A stretch of 47,471 bases of DNA from a virus: positions 1-47,471 of the IMG/VR virus record IMGVR_UViG_3300025135_000685; one strand, written 5' to 3'. A program made the translations under genes and the position numbers. Shown here in pieces: positions 1 to 9,132 of this stretch (position 1 is its first letter; each line of letters begins with the position of its first letter). Below the pieces are notes generated by a model. The model ran no database searches, was not told where the DNA came from, and was given only the letters and a program-made list of their open reading frames with translations.

Positions 1-247
1 TCAATTTTTCTTCGCTCTTAAACACAATCTCTCCAAGGGCCTTTCTATCAAGCTTTCCTGTTAAATATAATTCCTCTCCAAAGGCATCCTTAATTTTCTT
101 AACGACATCTGAGCTAAAGTTCATTAACTTAGCAGACTCCAAGTCTGAATAATATACAGGAATTCCAAGCTCTGAAAATAACTTACAAGCAGTTGATTTT
201 CCAGAACCAATACCCCCACACACCAAGACTTTAAATATTTTACTCAT
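1..247 (-). CDS. coaE: Dephospho-CoA kinase, 3' part cut off by window edge
   Basis: Reading leftward from ATG at 247, the first 82 codons are open and run off the window. The N-terminus has a P-loop, GGIGSGKST, followed by the CoaE-type continuation CKLFSELGIPVYYSD, with the Asp of the substrate site. CoaE phosphorylates the 3'-OH of dephospho-CoA using ATP, the last step of CoA synthesis. The C-terminal part is not visible, so completeness is unknown. The gene begins one base before the stop end of the PcfJ-like gene upstream, so it is probably the distal gene of the same leftward operon. Confidence 0.85.
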   Translation of the reverse strand, partial: MSKIFKVLVCGGIGSGKSTACKLFSELGIPVYYSDLESAKLMNFSSDVVKKIKDAFGEELYLTGKLDRKALGEIVFKSEEKL

Positions 248-248
248 A

Positions 249-1802
249 TTAAAATGGCATTCCGTCTAACATCAATTCTTCTAAATTTATTTTGAATGGC
301 TCTTCACCCTCATAAGCCCTATGTATATTTCCGTAAAAATCAACTCTCTTAAGAATTTCACTTCCAAGCTGCACAATTTTTTTATTATTTTTTGATTTAC
401 TTTCAAAATATACACTTCCCTCAGATAGTGGTAGTAAACTATTTTCTTCGCACATCTTTTCAAGAAAAACTCTCATTTGTTCTGGAGGAGAGCAATTATA
501 CTTACCCCTAAGCTGATTTATCTTAAAATCATATTCTTTACCACCTTCTGTATCAGTTCTTTTATCTGCCCCCAACTCAAGTGTATAGGTGTTTCCATCA
601 TAAAATAAACTATAAATAGCGCACTCTCCTCGATTTATTCTTGACTTGTAACTATGCACACAATGCTTGAGAATTTCACTCTCCCGATTTAACCTCTTTA
701 CTGTTTTTATTTTCTCAACTTGAATGTTGGGTGAAGATTTTATATTTGGATATAATTTAGCCACACTTAATCTCCCGCCCTTTCCAGAAGTTTTTAATAA
801 TATTTGCCTGCTTAATTCGTCATGATTTCTCTTAAGGGTAGAGTAAGATGATATTTTTAAATTAACTTTTTTACGCTGCTCGACTAACATTTTAAAATAG
901 TCAGTCAAGATATTGAATTCACACCTATTATCTTTAGATAAAAAATAATAAAAAAGAAGACCCCCTCCACTGTGTCTTTTCAGTATTTTATTTAATTCAA
1001 CAAAATTTTTCTTTAAGAAATTGGTTATGTCGTGAATTTTATTTGGCTCAATTAGAGAATATATTTCTAATATTGGATTAATGTTATCACCATATATTTT
1101 TTTAAGAATCTTAGCTGGCTTAACACCGCACTCCAACTCAATAGCCTGCTCAAGTGAATCTGCTTTTCTGGCACTCTCATTACTAATCATGATAGAATTA
1201 TCAAGTTCTAAATTTAGAACCCAATCTTTTCTAATCATAGATTTAATAAGAAGTCTTATAACATTTTCGCCAAATTCCCCAACATACAGATTATTAAATT
1301 TTGACATATTTTTTAGTGATAGCCACCTGTTTCCAAAAATTCTGACATAACCCTTGTTGGTCACAGTAAAAATATTTCGCCTTTTCGGCATTACAATAAT
1401 TCTACTACTTTTATTAACCATTGAAGCTCTGACATTAATATCGTATGAGTAATACTCAAGAGAGTCAAATGTCTTGGAATATCTCAATATTTTTTCATGT
1501 GAGTATGTTCCAGTATTAACTTCAGGATGACTATTATCTTTATAGCAAGCATTAATTTCGTTAAGGATGCGTTCTTTTTGAGACTTAGTTAATAAGCGCT
1601 TTTTTCTTTCAACATTTGGAAGTGTTCCATTGTAAGCTGCATATTGTTTTATGTACTTAAATTCATCTCTGGTCACTTTTTTGTCATCATAATAATAAGA
1701 CTCATATTTAATCCAATAAATAAAGTGCTCAGTCTCAAACGACCTATACTCGCCAAATTTCTTTAGCATTAAATCCACTATTTCTTGAATCTCTTTTCTC
1801 AT
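249..1802 (-). CDS. PcfJ-like protein
   Basis: This 517-residue basic protein has a PcfJ-type signature in its C-terminal third: LKHCVHSY, then a short stretch ending RGECAIYSLF, then a TLELG strand and a KINQLRGKYN motif. PcfJ-like proteins occur on conjugative plasmids, integrative elements and phages; their biochemical role is not established. The N-terminal two thirds resemble nothing I recognise. The start ATG overlaps the stop of the upstream gene (ATGA), which supports translational coupling. Confidence 0.8.
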   Translation of the reverse strand: MRKEIQEIVDLMLKKFGEYRSFETEHFIYWIKYESYYYDDKKVTRDEFKYIKQYAAYNGTLPNVERKKRLLTKSQKERILNEINACYKDNSHPEVNTGTYSHEKILRYSKTFDSLEYYSYDINVRASMVNKSSRIIVMPKRRNIFTVTNKGYVRIFGNRWLSLKNMSKFNNLYVGEFGENVIRLLIKSMIRKDWVLNLELDNSIMISNESARKADSLEQAIELECGVKPAKILKKIYGDNINPILEIYSLIEPNKIHDITNFLKKNFVELNKILKRHSGGGLLFYYFLSKDNRCEFNILTDYFKMLVEQRKKVNLKISSYSTLKRNHDELSRQILLKTSGKGGRLSVAKLYPNIKSSPNIQVEKIKTVKRLNRESEILKHCVHSYKSRINRGECAIYSLFYDGNTYTLELGADKRTDTEGGKEYDFKINQLRGKYNCSPPEQMRVFLEKMCEENSLLPLSEGSVYFESKSKNNKKIVQLGSEILKRVDFYGNIHRAYEGEEPFKINLEELMLDGMPF

Positions 1803-2143
1803 AGATATGTTCTACCTGGCTTACTAATTGATTTATTGAGGTTTTCCTCTTCCTTAAGTTGTCTTTTTCTAAGAATACTTCTATATTCCCTTTCAATCTT
1901 ATTAAGCTTCTCATTTACTCTATTGATGTAAACAACAGCAGCATATTTACTAATATCCATTGCATCTTTCTTCTTAATAATCCACATGCAATACCTAAGA
2001 ACATTATAAACTTCTGTGATGCTCTTGAACGAGTCTGGAGTTCTATCATAGTAAGTGCCCATGATGAACTTCAAGTTCCCACTGGAGTCAACTTCAAAGA
2101 ATGGGCAGTGGTATATGTCTATTCCCTCTAAATTCTGTGTCAT
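1799..2143 (-). CDS. Hypothetical protein
   Basis: About 114 residues. I chose the ATG at 2143 because it overlaps the upstream stop as ATGA, like its neighbours; an in-frame ATG at 2167 would lengthen the overlap to 28 bases. The C-terminal half is charged and helical (NKIEREYRSILRKRQLKEEE). No family recognised. Confidence 0.7.
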   Translation of the reverse strand: MTQNLEGIDIYHCPFFEVDSSGNLKFIMGTYYDRTPDSFKSITEVYNVLRYCMWIIKKKDAMDISKYAAVVYINRVNEKLNKIEREYRSILRKRQLKEEENLNKSISKPGRTYL

Positions 2144-2550
2144 TTCATCATATTTTCTTGGTACCAATCAAAAGCTTTTTCTCGCCACTCAGTGTCGCTC
2201 ATCCCCCATAGGAATGCTTTATATTGAATGTCATCTGGTAGGTCCATAAATAAAACCTCAAGCTCGTCTTGCGTGAATTGTCTTCCATCTTTTGAAACAT
2301 TGTCATAAGTTGCATTATAGAGTGCATCGTGAAAAGATGCCCAATCTTGATTATCAAACTCATATCGTGCAAGCATATACTTGTGGAAGTGGATTTTTCT
2401 CTTAATCTGGTCCTCTCTATTCTCTTTAAAATTAGGAGAAGATTCCTTGAAGCATTCTCCACTGCAAGTGGCAGTTCCATCGGGTGGCGTTCCAGTGCAA
2501 TATCCACAATAATTCTTGCCTCCACTTGTTTCTTTTGTCCAATCTATCAT
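2140..2550 (-). CDS. Hypothetical Cys-containing protein
   Basis: 136 residues. The N-terminus has four closely spaced cysteines (CGYC, then CSGEC after about ten residues), compatible with a small metal site, and the rest is acidic and helical with many aromatic residues. ATGA overlaps on both sides place it firmly in the operon. No family recognised. Confidence 0.72.
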   Translation of the reverse strand: MIDWTKETSGGKNYCGYCTGTPPDGTATCSGECFKESSPNFKENREDQIKRKIHFHKYMLARYEFDNQDWASFHDALYNATYDNVSKDGRQFTQDELEVLFMDLPDDIQYKAFLWGMSDTEWREKAFDWYQENMMK

Positions 2551-2882
2551 ATCATCTTATTTAGTCCAATCGAGATAACTCTCCTCTCTTTGCTTCCGTT
2601 TTGCATCGAGTGAAGATATTTGTCTGGTCTGAACAGAACAAATCTCTTGGTTTTTATTATGGTTTTTTCACACTTAAAATGACCCTCTCCTCTAATGATT
2701 ATGTTAAGGCGATAGTGCTTGCCTCTTCCAACTTTGTCCACATGCTCTTTCAATGTACATCCAGGAGCATATTTAATCAGGTACATGTCAAATGCAAAGA
2801 TACGAGGAATGGAAAAGATTGCCAAAAGTTTTTTTTGATAGTCTCCACCTTGCCTTCCTTGAACCCACTTAAGCCAATTCAC
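2547..2882 (-). CDS. Small Fe(II)/2-oxoglutarate dioxygenase-like or cupin-fold protein
   Basis: 111 residues, with a GTG start at 2882 that shares its G with the upstream TAG stop. The core contains EHVD (the HxD pair), a double-stranded beta-helix pattern (YRLNIIIRGEGHF), a second His in RPDKYLHSM and a following ERRVISIG Arg. This order of His-x-Asp, His, Arg is the metal and 2-oxoglutarate pattern of the prolyl or aspartyl hydroxylase superfamily. It is shorter than most members, so the substrate cannot be guessed and a plain cupin fold is the alternative. Confidence 0.6.
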   Translation of the reverse strand: MNWLKWVQGRQGGDYQKKLLAIFSIPRIFAFDMYLIKYAPGCTLKEHVDKVGRGKHYRLNIIIRGEGHFKCEKTIIKTKRFVLFRPDKYLHSMQNGSKERRVISIGLNKMI

Positions 2883-4162
2883 TACTTATAAATTAATTTT
2901 CTAAGAAATTTCACAGTCTTATTATATGCTAATTTAGACTTAGTAACAACAAAGTCTATTACTGCATCAAACTTGGTTGAGAAATTATCTGCAACAGATG
3001 TGTTCCCATACTCATTATTAACAACCCAGATAGATATGATGATATTATAAATCATCACAATTATCATGACCCACCAAAGCTGAGTTTCTGTTAACTCCAT
3101 CTGAAGATATTCAAAGTCATCAAAGTTCTTTCTCTTCCAGTGTTTTTCAACCTGCTCTGGCATCCACTCAGAAAACTTAATCAAGTCCACATCTTCAGTT
3201 GTGTTAAAATAATCTTCAACTTCAACTTCAAGCTCTGGCCTATCCATCCAAGAAAATGCATCAACCCACTCAAAATTGCCTGAGCCATCAACACCAATGC
3301 AAATTATAAATTCATTCTTATTTCCACCCTCCCAAAGTGAGCGCTGCTTATGAACAACACTCATGCTCTGATTCTTGAAGAATAGAATAAACATCTTAAA
3401 CTGCTTGTGGGGGCCATAGAATCCATTTATGTACTGTAGTTTCCTATCAGTCATTTCGGTTATTTTCTTTCCAAGAACAACTGGTTGATAATTCCTTGAA
3501 ACACCTGGATATTCATATAACTTCCAAGTTTCCCTTTCTTTATCACTTATGTCTTGGAACTTAAATACAGAATGCGATGCACGAACCTTATTTACATAAG
3601 AGCCAGTAGATGTCATAACATCAGAGTGCTCTGGATTTTTATCCCAATCCGTTGAATAGGCGTTCCCATCAATTGAGTGATAATCTCTGTTTAGCTCAAC
3701 AAAATATTCTTTTGTATTAAATCTCTTCTTTAGTTTATCAAACTCACTTTTATCAATTCCGTGATTATGTCCAAAATTGTCTTTTTTCTTCCAACAAGCT
3801 GGATGATAATCAACATCGTATGGGTGGTGGTAACCACACACATACGTCTCTGTTCTATAGCAAGTTCTTGGACTATCGTTAGTTCCGCAAGAATAAGGAA
3901 CACTTCGAGTGCAATATATAGGGTGTCTACATGGAACTTCCTCATCCCATGGTTCATAGTAAGTGACAGTATTTGTGTAAGAACCAAGATACTCTGTATC
4001 AGACGTATTGTATGATACCATGATGGTATTCAACAGTAGTATTATTATGGATGTAGGAAGCACAAGAACTGCCATCTCCCACCAGACCACTTTTTTAGTC
4101 CAGAATATCAACAGAATTACTGCAACAAAGACTGGAATTAACATGAAAATCCATGTAATCAT
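2882..4162 (-). CDS. Membrane protein with Cys-rich extracytoplasmic segment
   Basis: 426 residues. Two hydrophobic segments at the N-terminus (about residues 3-20 and 28-50) are followed by a long polar region rich in Cys, His and Tyr at about 78-135 (PCRHPIYC, CYRTETYVC), and one further membrane segment near residue 365 (LWWVMIIVMIYNIIISIWV). The cysteines suggest disulphides outside the cytoplasmic membrane. The protein upstream (4180-4731) is also membrane-anchored, and the two probably work together in the host envelope. No family recognised. Confidence 0.75.
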   Translation of the reverse strand: MITWIFMLIPVFVAVILLIFWTKKVVWWEMAVLVLPTSIIILLLNTIMVSYNTSDTEYLGSYTNTVTYYEPWDEEVPCRHPIYCTRSVPYSCGTNDSPRTCYRTETYVCGYHHPYDVDYHPACWKKKDNFGHNHGIDKSEFDKLKKRFNTKEYFVELNRDYHSIDGNAYSTDWDKNPEHSDVMTSTGSYVNKVRASHSVFKFQDISDKERETWKLYEYPGVSRNYQPVVLGKKITEMTDRKLQYINGFYGPHKQFKMFILFFKNQSMSVVHKQRSLWEGGNKNEFIICIGVDGSGNFEWVDAFSWMDRPELEVEVEDYFNTTEDVDLIKFSEWMPEQVEKHWKRKNFDDFEYLQMELTETQLWWVMIIVMIYNIIISIWVVNNEYGNTSVADNFSTKFDAVIDFVVTKSKLAYNKTVKFLRKLIYK

Positions 4163-4179
4163 ATTCCTATTTTATTAAT

Positions 4180-4731
4180 TTAGAATAAGTCGATGTCGTC
4201 TTCCTTACCTGTTCGGTATACCTCATCAGTCTTAGAAGATGTGATAACCTTAATTTCAACTGGCTTTAAGTTGTCATCAAGAAACCAACGACTTGGTGCC
4301 TTAAGCAAATAGGTCTTGTGCTCACGCTGCATGTCAATCAAAGTTGATTGCTCATTGAAGAATCCTGTACGCTCAATCTCAATAGATTTCATAAGGTCCT
4401 TATACATTGAGGCATCAAATGTAGGATTACTTTCTTGAACCCACTTCATAAGTGAGCCATCTCCTTGTGAGTATCGACCCTCAATAAGCTTAGGATAAAT
4501 ATCTTTGAAGGCTTCTTTGTACTGGTCTGTAACTCCAGCCTTTTGCTTAAGTATTTTCCACATCTTGTCGAAGTATGCCTCACACTTCTTGTTCTGAGCC
4601 TCAGTTGTAGCTCGAAGGTCAATCTCTTTGTTTTCAATGGATATATTCATTGAAAATAGAATAATAATAGTCATCATTCCAACAATTGAAGCTATCAATG
4701 CTACAATTTTTTTTGTACTCATGTTCGTCAT
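4180..4731 (-). CDS. Membrane-anchored helical protein, LemA-like layout
   Basis: 183 residues with one N-terminal membrane helix (residues 9-28) and a long helical exterior domain. The layout and the segment FFNEQSTLIDMQREHKTYLL loosely resemble LemA proteins, but the match is weak. It is first in its transcription unit: a phage-type promoter lies at 4749-4777 and leaves a short leader. Confidence 0.6.
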   Translation of the reverse strand: MTNMSTKKIVALIASIVGMMTIIILFSMNISIENKEIDLRATTEAQNKKCEAYFDKMWKILKQKAGVTDQYKEAFKDIYPKLIEGRYSQGDGSLMKWVQESNPTFDASMYKDLMKSIEIERTGFFNEQSTLIDMQREHKTYLLKAPSRWFLDDNLKPVEIKVITSSKTDEVYRTGKEDDIDLF

Positions 4732-4748
4732 AGTTTTATTTTTTATGG

Positions 4749-4777
4749 GTTATACGAAAAGTTTAACACTTTGTTTC
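4749..4777 (-). promoter_or_regulatory. Phage-type promoter upstream of 4180-4731 gene
   Basis: On the minus strand: GAAACA, a 17-base spacer ending in CG, then TATAAC. It lies in the gap before the 4731 start and matches the bipartite motif shared by about a dozen unit starts in this window. Confidence 0.75.
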
Positions 4778-4783
4778 AAGTAT

Positions 4784-5758
4784 CTATTTTTTATTACGTT
4801 TTTTTTGGTCACGCTTATCAATTAGTTTTTTAATTTTTGCAGCTCTCTCATAATCTTCTGACTCTTCAGCTTCGTCTAACTGCTCCTCAAGAGAAATTTC
4901 TGATTCTTCTGAAATTGCTATTATTGCACTATCAATCACCTCTCTACTACTCTTCCCCTTTGGAGTGCTGCTTGGGTATAGAACATCCCAATATGTGATG
5001 TTATCATCATCGTCAAAATCATCATCAATCATACCCTTGATTTCTTCTTTCAAATCTGGAAACATTATTTTTTCTTCTATTGTACCATCTTCAATCCACT
5101 TGCTAATTTCTATACTTTTTTTCTCAGCCTCTCGCCTGGATGACTCTCTATCTTCTGGTTTTCCATAGTGAGTTATCTCACGAAGAATTGCAGAAACAAC
5201 ATCAGTTAAACTAAGTGGTCTATAATGTGCCTTGAATGAGGCCTCCAGTTCATTATCGTAGCTCTCATCATTTTGTATCTCAAAGGTGTTATCCATAATA
5301 ACGAGCCTGCTTTTAAATTCACTCAATGAAGTAAATGCAACGCTGATTGGATATTCATCGCCATCAATTCTTGTATCTATTTTTCCAAAAGCTTCAAATG
5401 CAGAAAAGTCATAGTACTCAATCTCCTGGTCTATCTCATAGACAATTCCAGACCAGAATATAGTTAGAACATAATCTTGATGGGGGATTAAGTCAAATTC
5501 TTGTTCATAATCCTCTAAGAAGTCATCTATCTTGAGACCACCCATCTCTGAATTGAACAGGATGTTAAAAAATTCCTTGTGGAATATAATAATATCGAAG
5601 ATTCGCTCAAAAGTAACGTCCTCCCCAAGTTCTACATCTTCTCCCATGAAGAAGATAATGTCTCTAATCTCAATTTCCTTAACTGACTCTGAATCTGGTT
5701 TTGTTTTTTTTAGGCTGAAATTAGAACGATAGATTTTGTCTTTCGTTATAGTTATCAT
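4784..5758 (-). CDS. Acidic hypothetical protein with C-terminal UVR-like motif
   Basis: 324 residues, strongly acidic. The last 40 residues match the UVR helical hairpin of UvrB/UvrC and Clp-adaptor proteins (LEEQLDEAEESEDYERAAKI), followed by a basic tail. UVR motifs mediate protein-protein contact, so a role as an adaptor is possible. The main body is unrecognised. It ends just before promoter 4749-4777. Confidence 0.7.
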   Translation of the reverse strand: MITITKDKIYRSNFSLKKTKPDSESVKEIEIRDIIFFMGEDVELGEDVTFERIFDIIIFHKEFFNILFNSEMGGLKIDDFLEDYEQEFDLIPHQDYVLTIFWSGIVYEIDQEIEYYDFSAFEAFGKIDTRIDGDEYPISVAFTSLSEFKSRLVIMDNTFEIQNDESYDNELEASFKAHYRPLSLTDVVSAILREITHYGKPEDRESSRREAEKKSIEISKWIEDGTIEEKIMFPDLKEEIKGMIDDDFDDDDNITYWDVLYPSSTPKGKSSREVIDSAIIAISEESEISLEEQLDEAEESEDYERAAKIKKLIDKRDQKKRNKK

Positions 5759-6381
5759 TTATCTTTAAATTTATCTTTCAGTGATTGAAGGGCTGATAAG
5801 TCACCAAAAGTTGTTTTTTTGTTTGTTTGATATGAGAAATTCACATTAGACTTCACCTTCTTTTCAATTGGGTTTTTTGGCTTTACAGAAATTCCAGGGT
5901 GCAATCCATCCTTCATCACTTGATTTACAAGCCACCTAACGTGTCCATCACCACTAATATATTTAGTCATAACCCAGTTAATAAAAGTTGCATATGACTC
6001 TTGAGACATATATGTCTTTGTATCTTTACCCTGGAGTGCAAGGACCTTCCCTCCAAACACCTGCTTCATTGACGTTGTGCTCGTAAAGCAGCCTTTCTCA
6101 GAATCAAATGAATCCACAAAATCATCAATGTTTTTTCTAAGAGCATCTGTACTTGCTTCAGACTTAGCGTTTTCAAGAGTAATTAATTCTTTTTTTGTAA
6201 AAGCGCATCTAACTCTATTTTTTTTATCATCTGGATTAACAAGGGCAATTCCAACGCTATTCAAGGAAATGTAAGACCTTATTAGGTGAGAGAAAAATGC
6301 TTTATTTTTTTGGTTTCCATTCTCGTCAAGAAGATTATACATTTCATCAATCTTGTCTAATATTATTTGGTTGCTCTCCAT
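5755..6381 (-). CDS. Hypothetical protein
   Basis: 208 residues, mixed alpha/beta composition, with a Lys-rich C-terminus. It overlaps the downstream gene by ATGA (5755-5758). No family or motif recognised. Confidence 0.72.
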   Translation of the reverse strand: MESNQIILDKIDEMYNLLDENGNQKNKAFFSHLIRSYISLNSVGIALVNPDDKKNRVRCAFTKKELITLENAKSEASTDALRKNIDDFVDSFDSEKGCFTSTTSMKQVFGGKVLALQGKDTKTYMSQESYATFINWVMTKYISGDGHVRWLVNQVMKDGLHPGISVKPKNPIEKKVKSNVNFSYQTNKKTTFGDLSALQSLKDKFKDK

Positions 6382-6383
6382 AC

Positions 6384-6761
6384 TTAAAAGAATTTTAGTA
6401 TTATATAAACTGGAACTAATGCGCTTATTGAAGCTAAAAGTAATAAAAATGATAATTTCCTCAAAAACACTCCTAAGTTACCAATTTCTTTTCGTAGATT
6501 TTCTAATCTTTCTCCACCGAATAAAGCGTGACTCATTAGAGCGTATGCTATAATAAATAATATTGTAGGAATAAAAAACGGCCTATCAATTTTTGATAAA
6601 TCCTCTTCTTTCCAGTTTTCTGGAAGCTGGTTAGCAACTGCTAAAACCTCTTGTGCAATTTGTATAATCAAAAATATAACTCCATTCAAGAAGACTTCAA
6701 GCCTGCTTTTTGAGTAACCTAAAATCATTACTCTGCTGTCATCAAAATCTTTATCTTCCAT
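6384..6761 (-). CDS. Small integral membrane protein
   Basis: 125 residues with about three hydrophobic segments (near residues 25-43, 65-80 and 103-122). It directly follows smpB with a two-base gap, so the two are cotranscribed from the promoter at 7228-7256. Function unknown. Confidence 0.72.
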   Translation of the reverse strand: MEDKDFDDSRVMILGYSKSRLEVFLNGVIFLIIQIAQEVLAVANQLPENWKEEDLSKIDRPFFIPTILFIIAYALMSHALFGGERLENLRKEIGNLGVFLRKLSFLLLLASISALVPVYIILKFF

Positions 6762-6763
6762 GT

Positions 6764-7222
6764 TTATCCTTTGATTTCTCGGTCCATATCACGACTAATG
6801 TCCCTTTCTTTTATTGACTGTTTTTTATCGTAATTTTTCTTACCTCTGGCGAGAGCTATTTTCATTTTCAAGACACCCTTTTCGTTTGTAAACAATTTTA
6901 TTGGCACAATTGTAATTCCTCTCACCTTTAGCTTATCATCAAATTTCTTGATTTGCTTTTTTGTTAATAGCAATTTTCTCTTTCTATAGGGGTCGTGATT
7001 ACCTCTTCCAGACTCTTTATACTCAGCAACGTGCATTCCCGTTATGAACACTTCTCCATCTTGGATAAAGCAGTGGGCCTCTCCAATACTAACATCTCCA
7101 TTTCGTATAGATTTAACCTCAGAACCGAAGAGAGATATTCCAGCAACCTCTTCTTCTAAAAACTCATAATTATATGAAGCTTTCCTGTTTTTTACATTAA
7201 CTGTGTTATCTGATTTTCCCAT
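6764..7222 (-). CDS. smpB: SsrA-binding protein SmpB
   Basis: 152 residues, full SmpB length. The N-terminus has the KASYNYEFLEEEVAGISLFG strand pattern and EVKSIR. HDPYRKRKLLL and the ALARGKKNYDKK segment match the tmRNA-binding face, and IKERDISRDMDREIKG is the helical basic tail that enters the empty mRNA channel. The usual DKR is DKK here. SmpB carries tmRNA into stalled ribosomes; this window also encodes a tmRNA (30175-30470), RNase R and ClpP. A phage-type promoter ends five bases before the ATG, so the transcript is probably leaderless. Confidence 0.97.
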   Translation of the reverse strand: MGKSDNTVNVKNRKASYNYEFLEEEVAGISLFGSEVKSIRNGDVSIGEAHCFIQDGEVFITGMHVAEYKESGRGNHDPYRKRKLLLTKKQIKKFDDKLKVRGITIVPIKLFTNEKGVLKMKIALARGKKNYDKKQSIKERDISRDMDREIKG

Positions 7223-7227
7223 AATTG

Positions 7228-7256
7228 CTTATACGCAAATAATTATAAAATGTTAC
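7228..7256 (-). promoter_or_regulatory. Phage-type promoter of smpB
   Basis: Minus strand GTAACA, 17-base spacer ending in CG, then TATAAG. It fills the 34-base gap between the 7257 stop and the smpB ATG; only five bases separate the -10 hexamer from the ATG. Confidence 0.78.
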
Positions 7257-7601
7257 TTAGAAAGGTAAGTCATTGATTTCATGAGCACTTTGTCCGAATT
7301 TTAAGTCCAGGAAAACTTTTTCCCAATTTCGGTCTGGATTCTGAAATGGCTCTCGGTCTTTGTAGTCTTGGTACCAATCATAGGCTACATAAGCCAAATC
7401 TCTAAATGTTAGAATGTGGTCTATTCTATCGTATCTTGTCTTGCAAACAACAGCGTTTTCTTCTGCATACAAAAATGCATCTCCAGACTTAGAGAAGCCA
7501 CCAACTCTATATGCGATTGAGCCATCTTCCGCAAGTTCATTGCTAACTTTAACCCCACTCTTAAGGCAATCCTTAATTATAATTTCAAGTAATTCTTTCA
7601 T
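7257..7601 (-). CDS. Hypothetical protein
   Basis: 114 residues; the C-terminal half (HILTFRDLAYVAYDWYQDY, then RNWEKVFLDLKFG) is aromatic and helical. Its start overlaps the stop of the dCMP deaminase gene by ATGA. No family recognised. Confidence 0.75.
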   Translation of the reverse strand: MKELLEIIIKDCLKSGVKVSNELAEDGSIAYRVGGFSKSGDAFLYAEENAVVCKTRYDRIDHILTFRDLAYVAYDWYQDYKDREPFQNPDRNWEKVFLDLKFGQSAHEINDLPF

Positions 7602-8284
7602 CTTTTAAAAATAAATTCGTTCAATTCATAATTTCCGTAGTAAAGATACAACTTTTCTTTATTATCAACCAAAAATTCTATCAAACCAAGATTTTCATTT
7701 ATGCTGTGTTGAGTAATGTTTATCCCTTGATTAATCTTTTTTTTCATATACTTATCAATGTATAAACTAAATTTATCTGCTGTTATTACATCATGCACAC
7801 GTCCGCCACCACATCCGATTTCCCATACTGCAATAAGAGTGTCTGCAGGCTCACGATAGAACTCAACTTCAACTCCAGCCTCCCTATACATCTCCATTGC
7901 ATGTTTCTGTGATTCAGCATATCTCTCTGCATTCCAGTCTGGCTCTGGAGCCACAACTTTCTTCAAGCCCTTTTGAATGATTCCATGAGCACAAGTGGCG
8001 CAGGTAAAGAATGTGCAATATATTGTTGCTCCAACAAGACTTGTCTCAGCTTCATCTAAGGCATTTCGTTCTGCGTGGACCACATAGTGATTTTTTTCTG
8101 GTCTTGTGTGACGAGATTCAACATCGTCATCAACACCACGAGGAAATCCGTTGAAGCCGACACTTAAAACTTTTTTCTTATCATTAACTATTACAGCTCC
8201 AACTCCAGTTGACCTGTCCTTACTCCATGTGGCTGCCATTTTAGCCAAACCCATAAATCTTTTATCCCATTTTGATGTAAGCAT
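7598..8284 (-). CDS. Deoxycytidylate (dCMP) deaminase with C-terminal extension
   Basis: 228 residues. The zinc-dependent deaminase core occupies about residues 1-145: HAERNAL supplies the zinc His and catalytic Glu, and TCATC supplies two Cys ligands, with Thr in place of the usual Pro of PCxxC. Such enzymes turn dCMP into dUMP to feed dTMP synthesis during phage replication. The last 80 or so residues are an extension I do not recognise, perhaps regulatory. Confidence 0.9.
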   Translation of the reverse strand: MLTSKWDKRFMGLAKMAATWSKDRSTGVGAVIVNDKKKVLSVGFNGFPRGVDDDVESRHTRPEKNHYVVHAERNALDEAETSLVGATIYCTFFTCATCAHGIIQKGLKKVVAPEPDWNAERYAESQKHAMEMYREAGVEVEFYREPADTLIAVWEIGCGGGRVHDVITADKFSLYIDKYMKKKINQGINITQHSINENLGLIEFLVDNKEKLYLYYGNYELNEFIFKR

Positions 8285-8285
8285 T

Positions 8286-8741
8286 TTATTCTACTTTTAA
8301 AAATTTATCAAGAACTGAGATAATAAAACTTTTTGTCATATGACTCCCTATTGGAAATTTCATGAATGGATTTGGGTGGTTGTCATCTGGGCCTGTTGCT
8401 GCAATTTCTCCAACTCCCTTATCAATAAGGTCAAAAAGCTTGTCAACATCAACATCTGCATACCTCGACTTTATGTGGGTCCTAAATCTTTGCTCCAGTT
8501 GCTCATCACTCATGCCCATGGTTGACATGTTGAAATTAAAACTCATTGTTGGATTATTTTTTTCAATCCTGTAAATTGCTCTCTGAGCCTGGTCTTCCAT
8601 ATCTTTCCAAAATGAGTGGCTTGATATTGGATTTTCTCCTGTGTCAATTTTTTGCTCACCAACAATTAGGTCCACCATAAAAAACTCTCTCTTTGTAGTT
8701 TCTTTGGTTCTATTTTCAATTTCAATTTCTAAATCTTTCAT
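8286..8741 (-). CDS. Hypothetical protein
   Basis: 151 residues, soluble, acidic N-terminus. The segment SDEQLEQRFRTHIKSRYADV is helical. Tight spacing to the deaminase gene (one base) indicates one operon. No family recognised. Confidence 0.72.
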   Translation of the reverse strand: MKDLEIEIENRTKETTKREFFMVDLIVGEQKIDTGENPISSHSFWKDMEDQAQRAIYRIEKNNPTMSFNFNMSTMGMSDEQLEQRFRTHIKSRYADVDVDKLFDLIDKGVGEIAATGPDDNHPNPFMKFPIGSHMTKSFIISVLDKFLKVE

Positions 8742-8751
8742 AATTTATTTT

Positions 8752-9132
8752 TTATTTTCTAAATCCACAAGTACACTCATCGTGTTGCCAGGCCTTCTGA
8801 GAACATCCATCAAGGTGGTCTCCAATTAATTTATGATATTCTTCAAGACCAAGCTCATCAACGTTATCTCCAGTTATGTATCCAATAACCCACCAACTCT
8901 TGCAACCACCAAACTTCTCATCATAATTTAATAGAGCCATCAAGTGATGATACTCATTAATTTCAGATTTGCTTTTGCTTATCGCAAATTTATAAAAACC
9001 TGAAGCCTCAGATTTCCAATTATCAATCCAATCAACTTTTTCAAGCTCTTCTACCGTATCAACAAAGTGCTCTGTTTCCTCAAATCCAGTCATGTAATTT
9101 GGAAACCTTCTCTTAATTTTAAACTTGCTCAT
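8752..9132 (-). CDS. Hypothetical protein with C-terminal His/Cys motif
   Basis: 126 residues. The end of the protein has HLDGCSQ, then HDECTCGF, a possible metal site. It overlaps the MazG gene stop by ATGA. No family recognised. Confidence 0.72.
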   Translation of the reverse strand: MSKFKIKRRFPNYMTGFEETEHFVDTVEELEKVDWIDNWKSEASGFYKFAISKSKSEINEYHHLMALLNYDEKFGGCKSWWVIGYITGDNVDELGLEEYHKLIGDHLDGCSQKAWQHDECTCGFRK

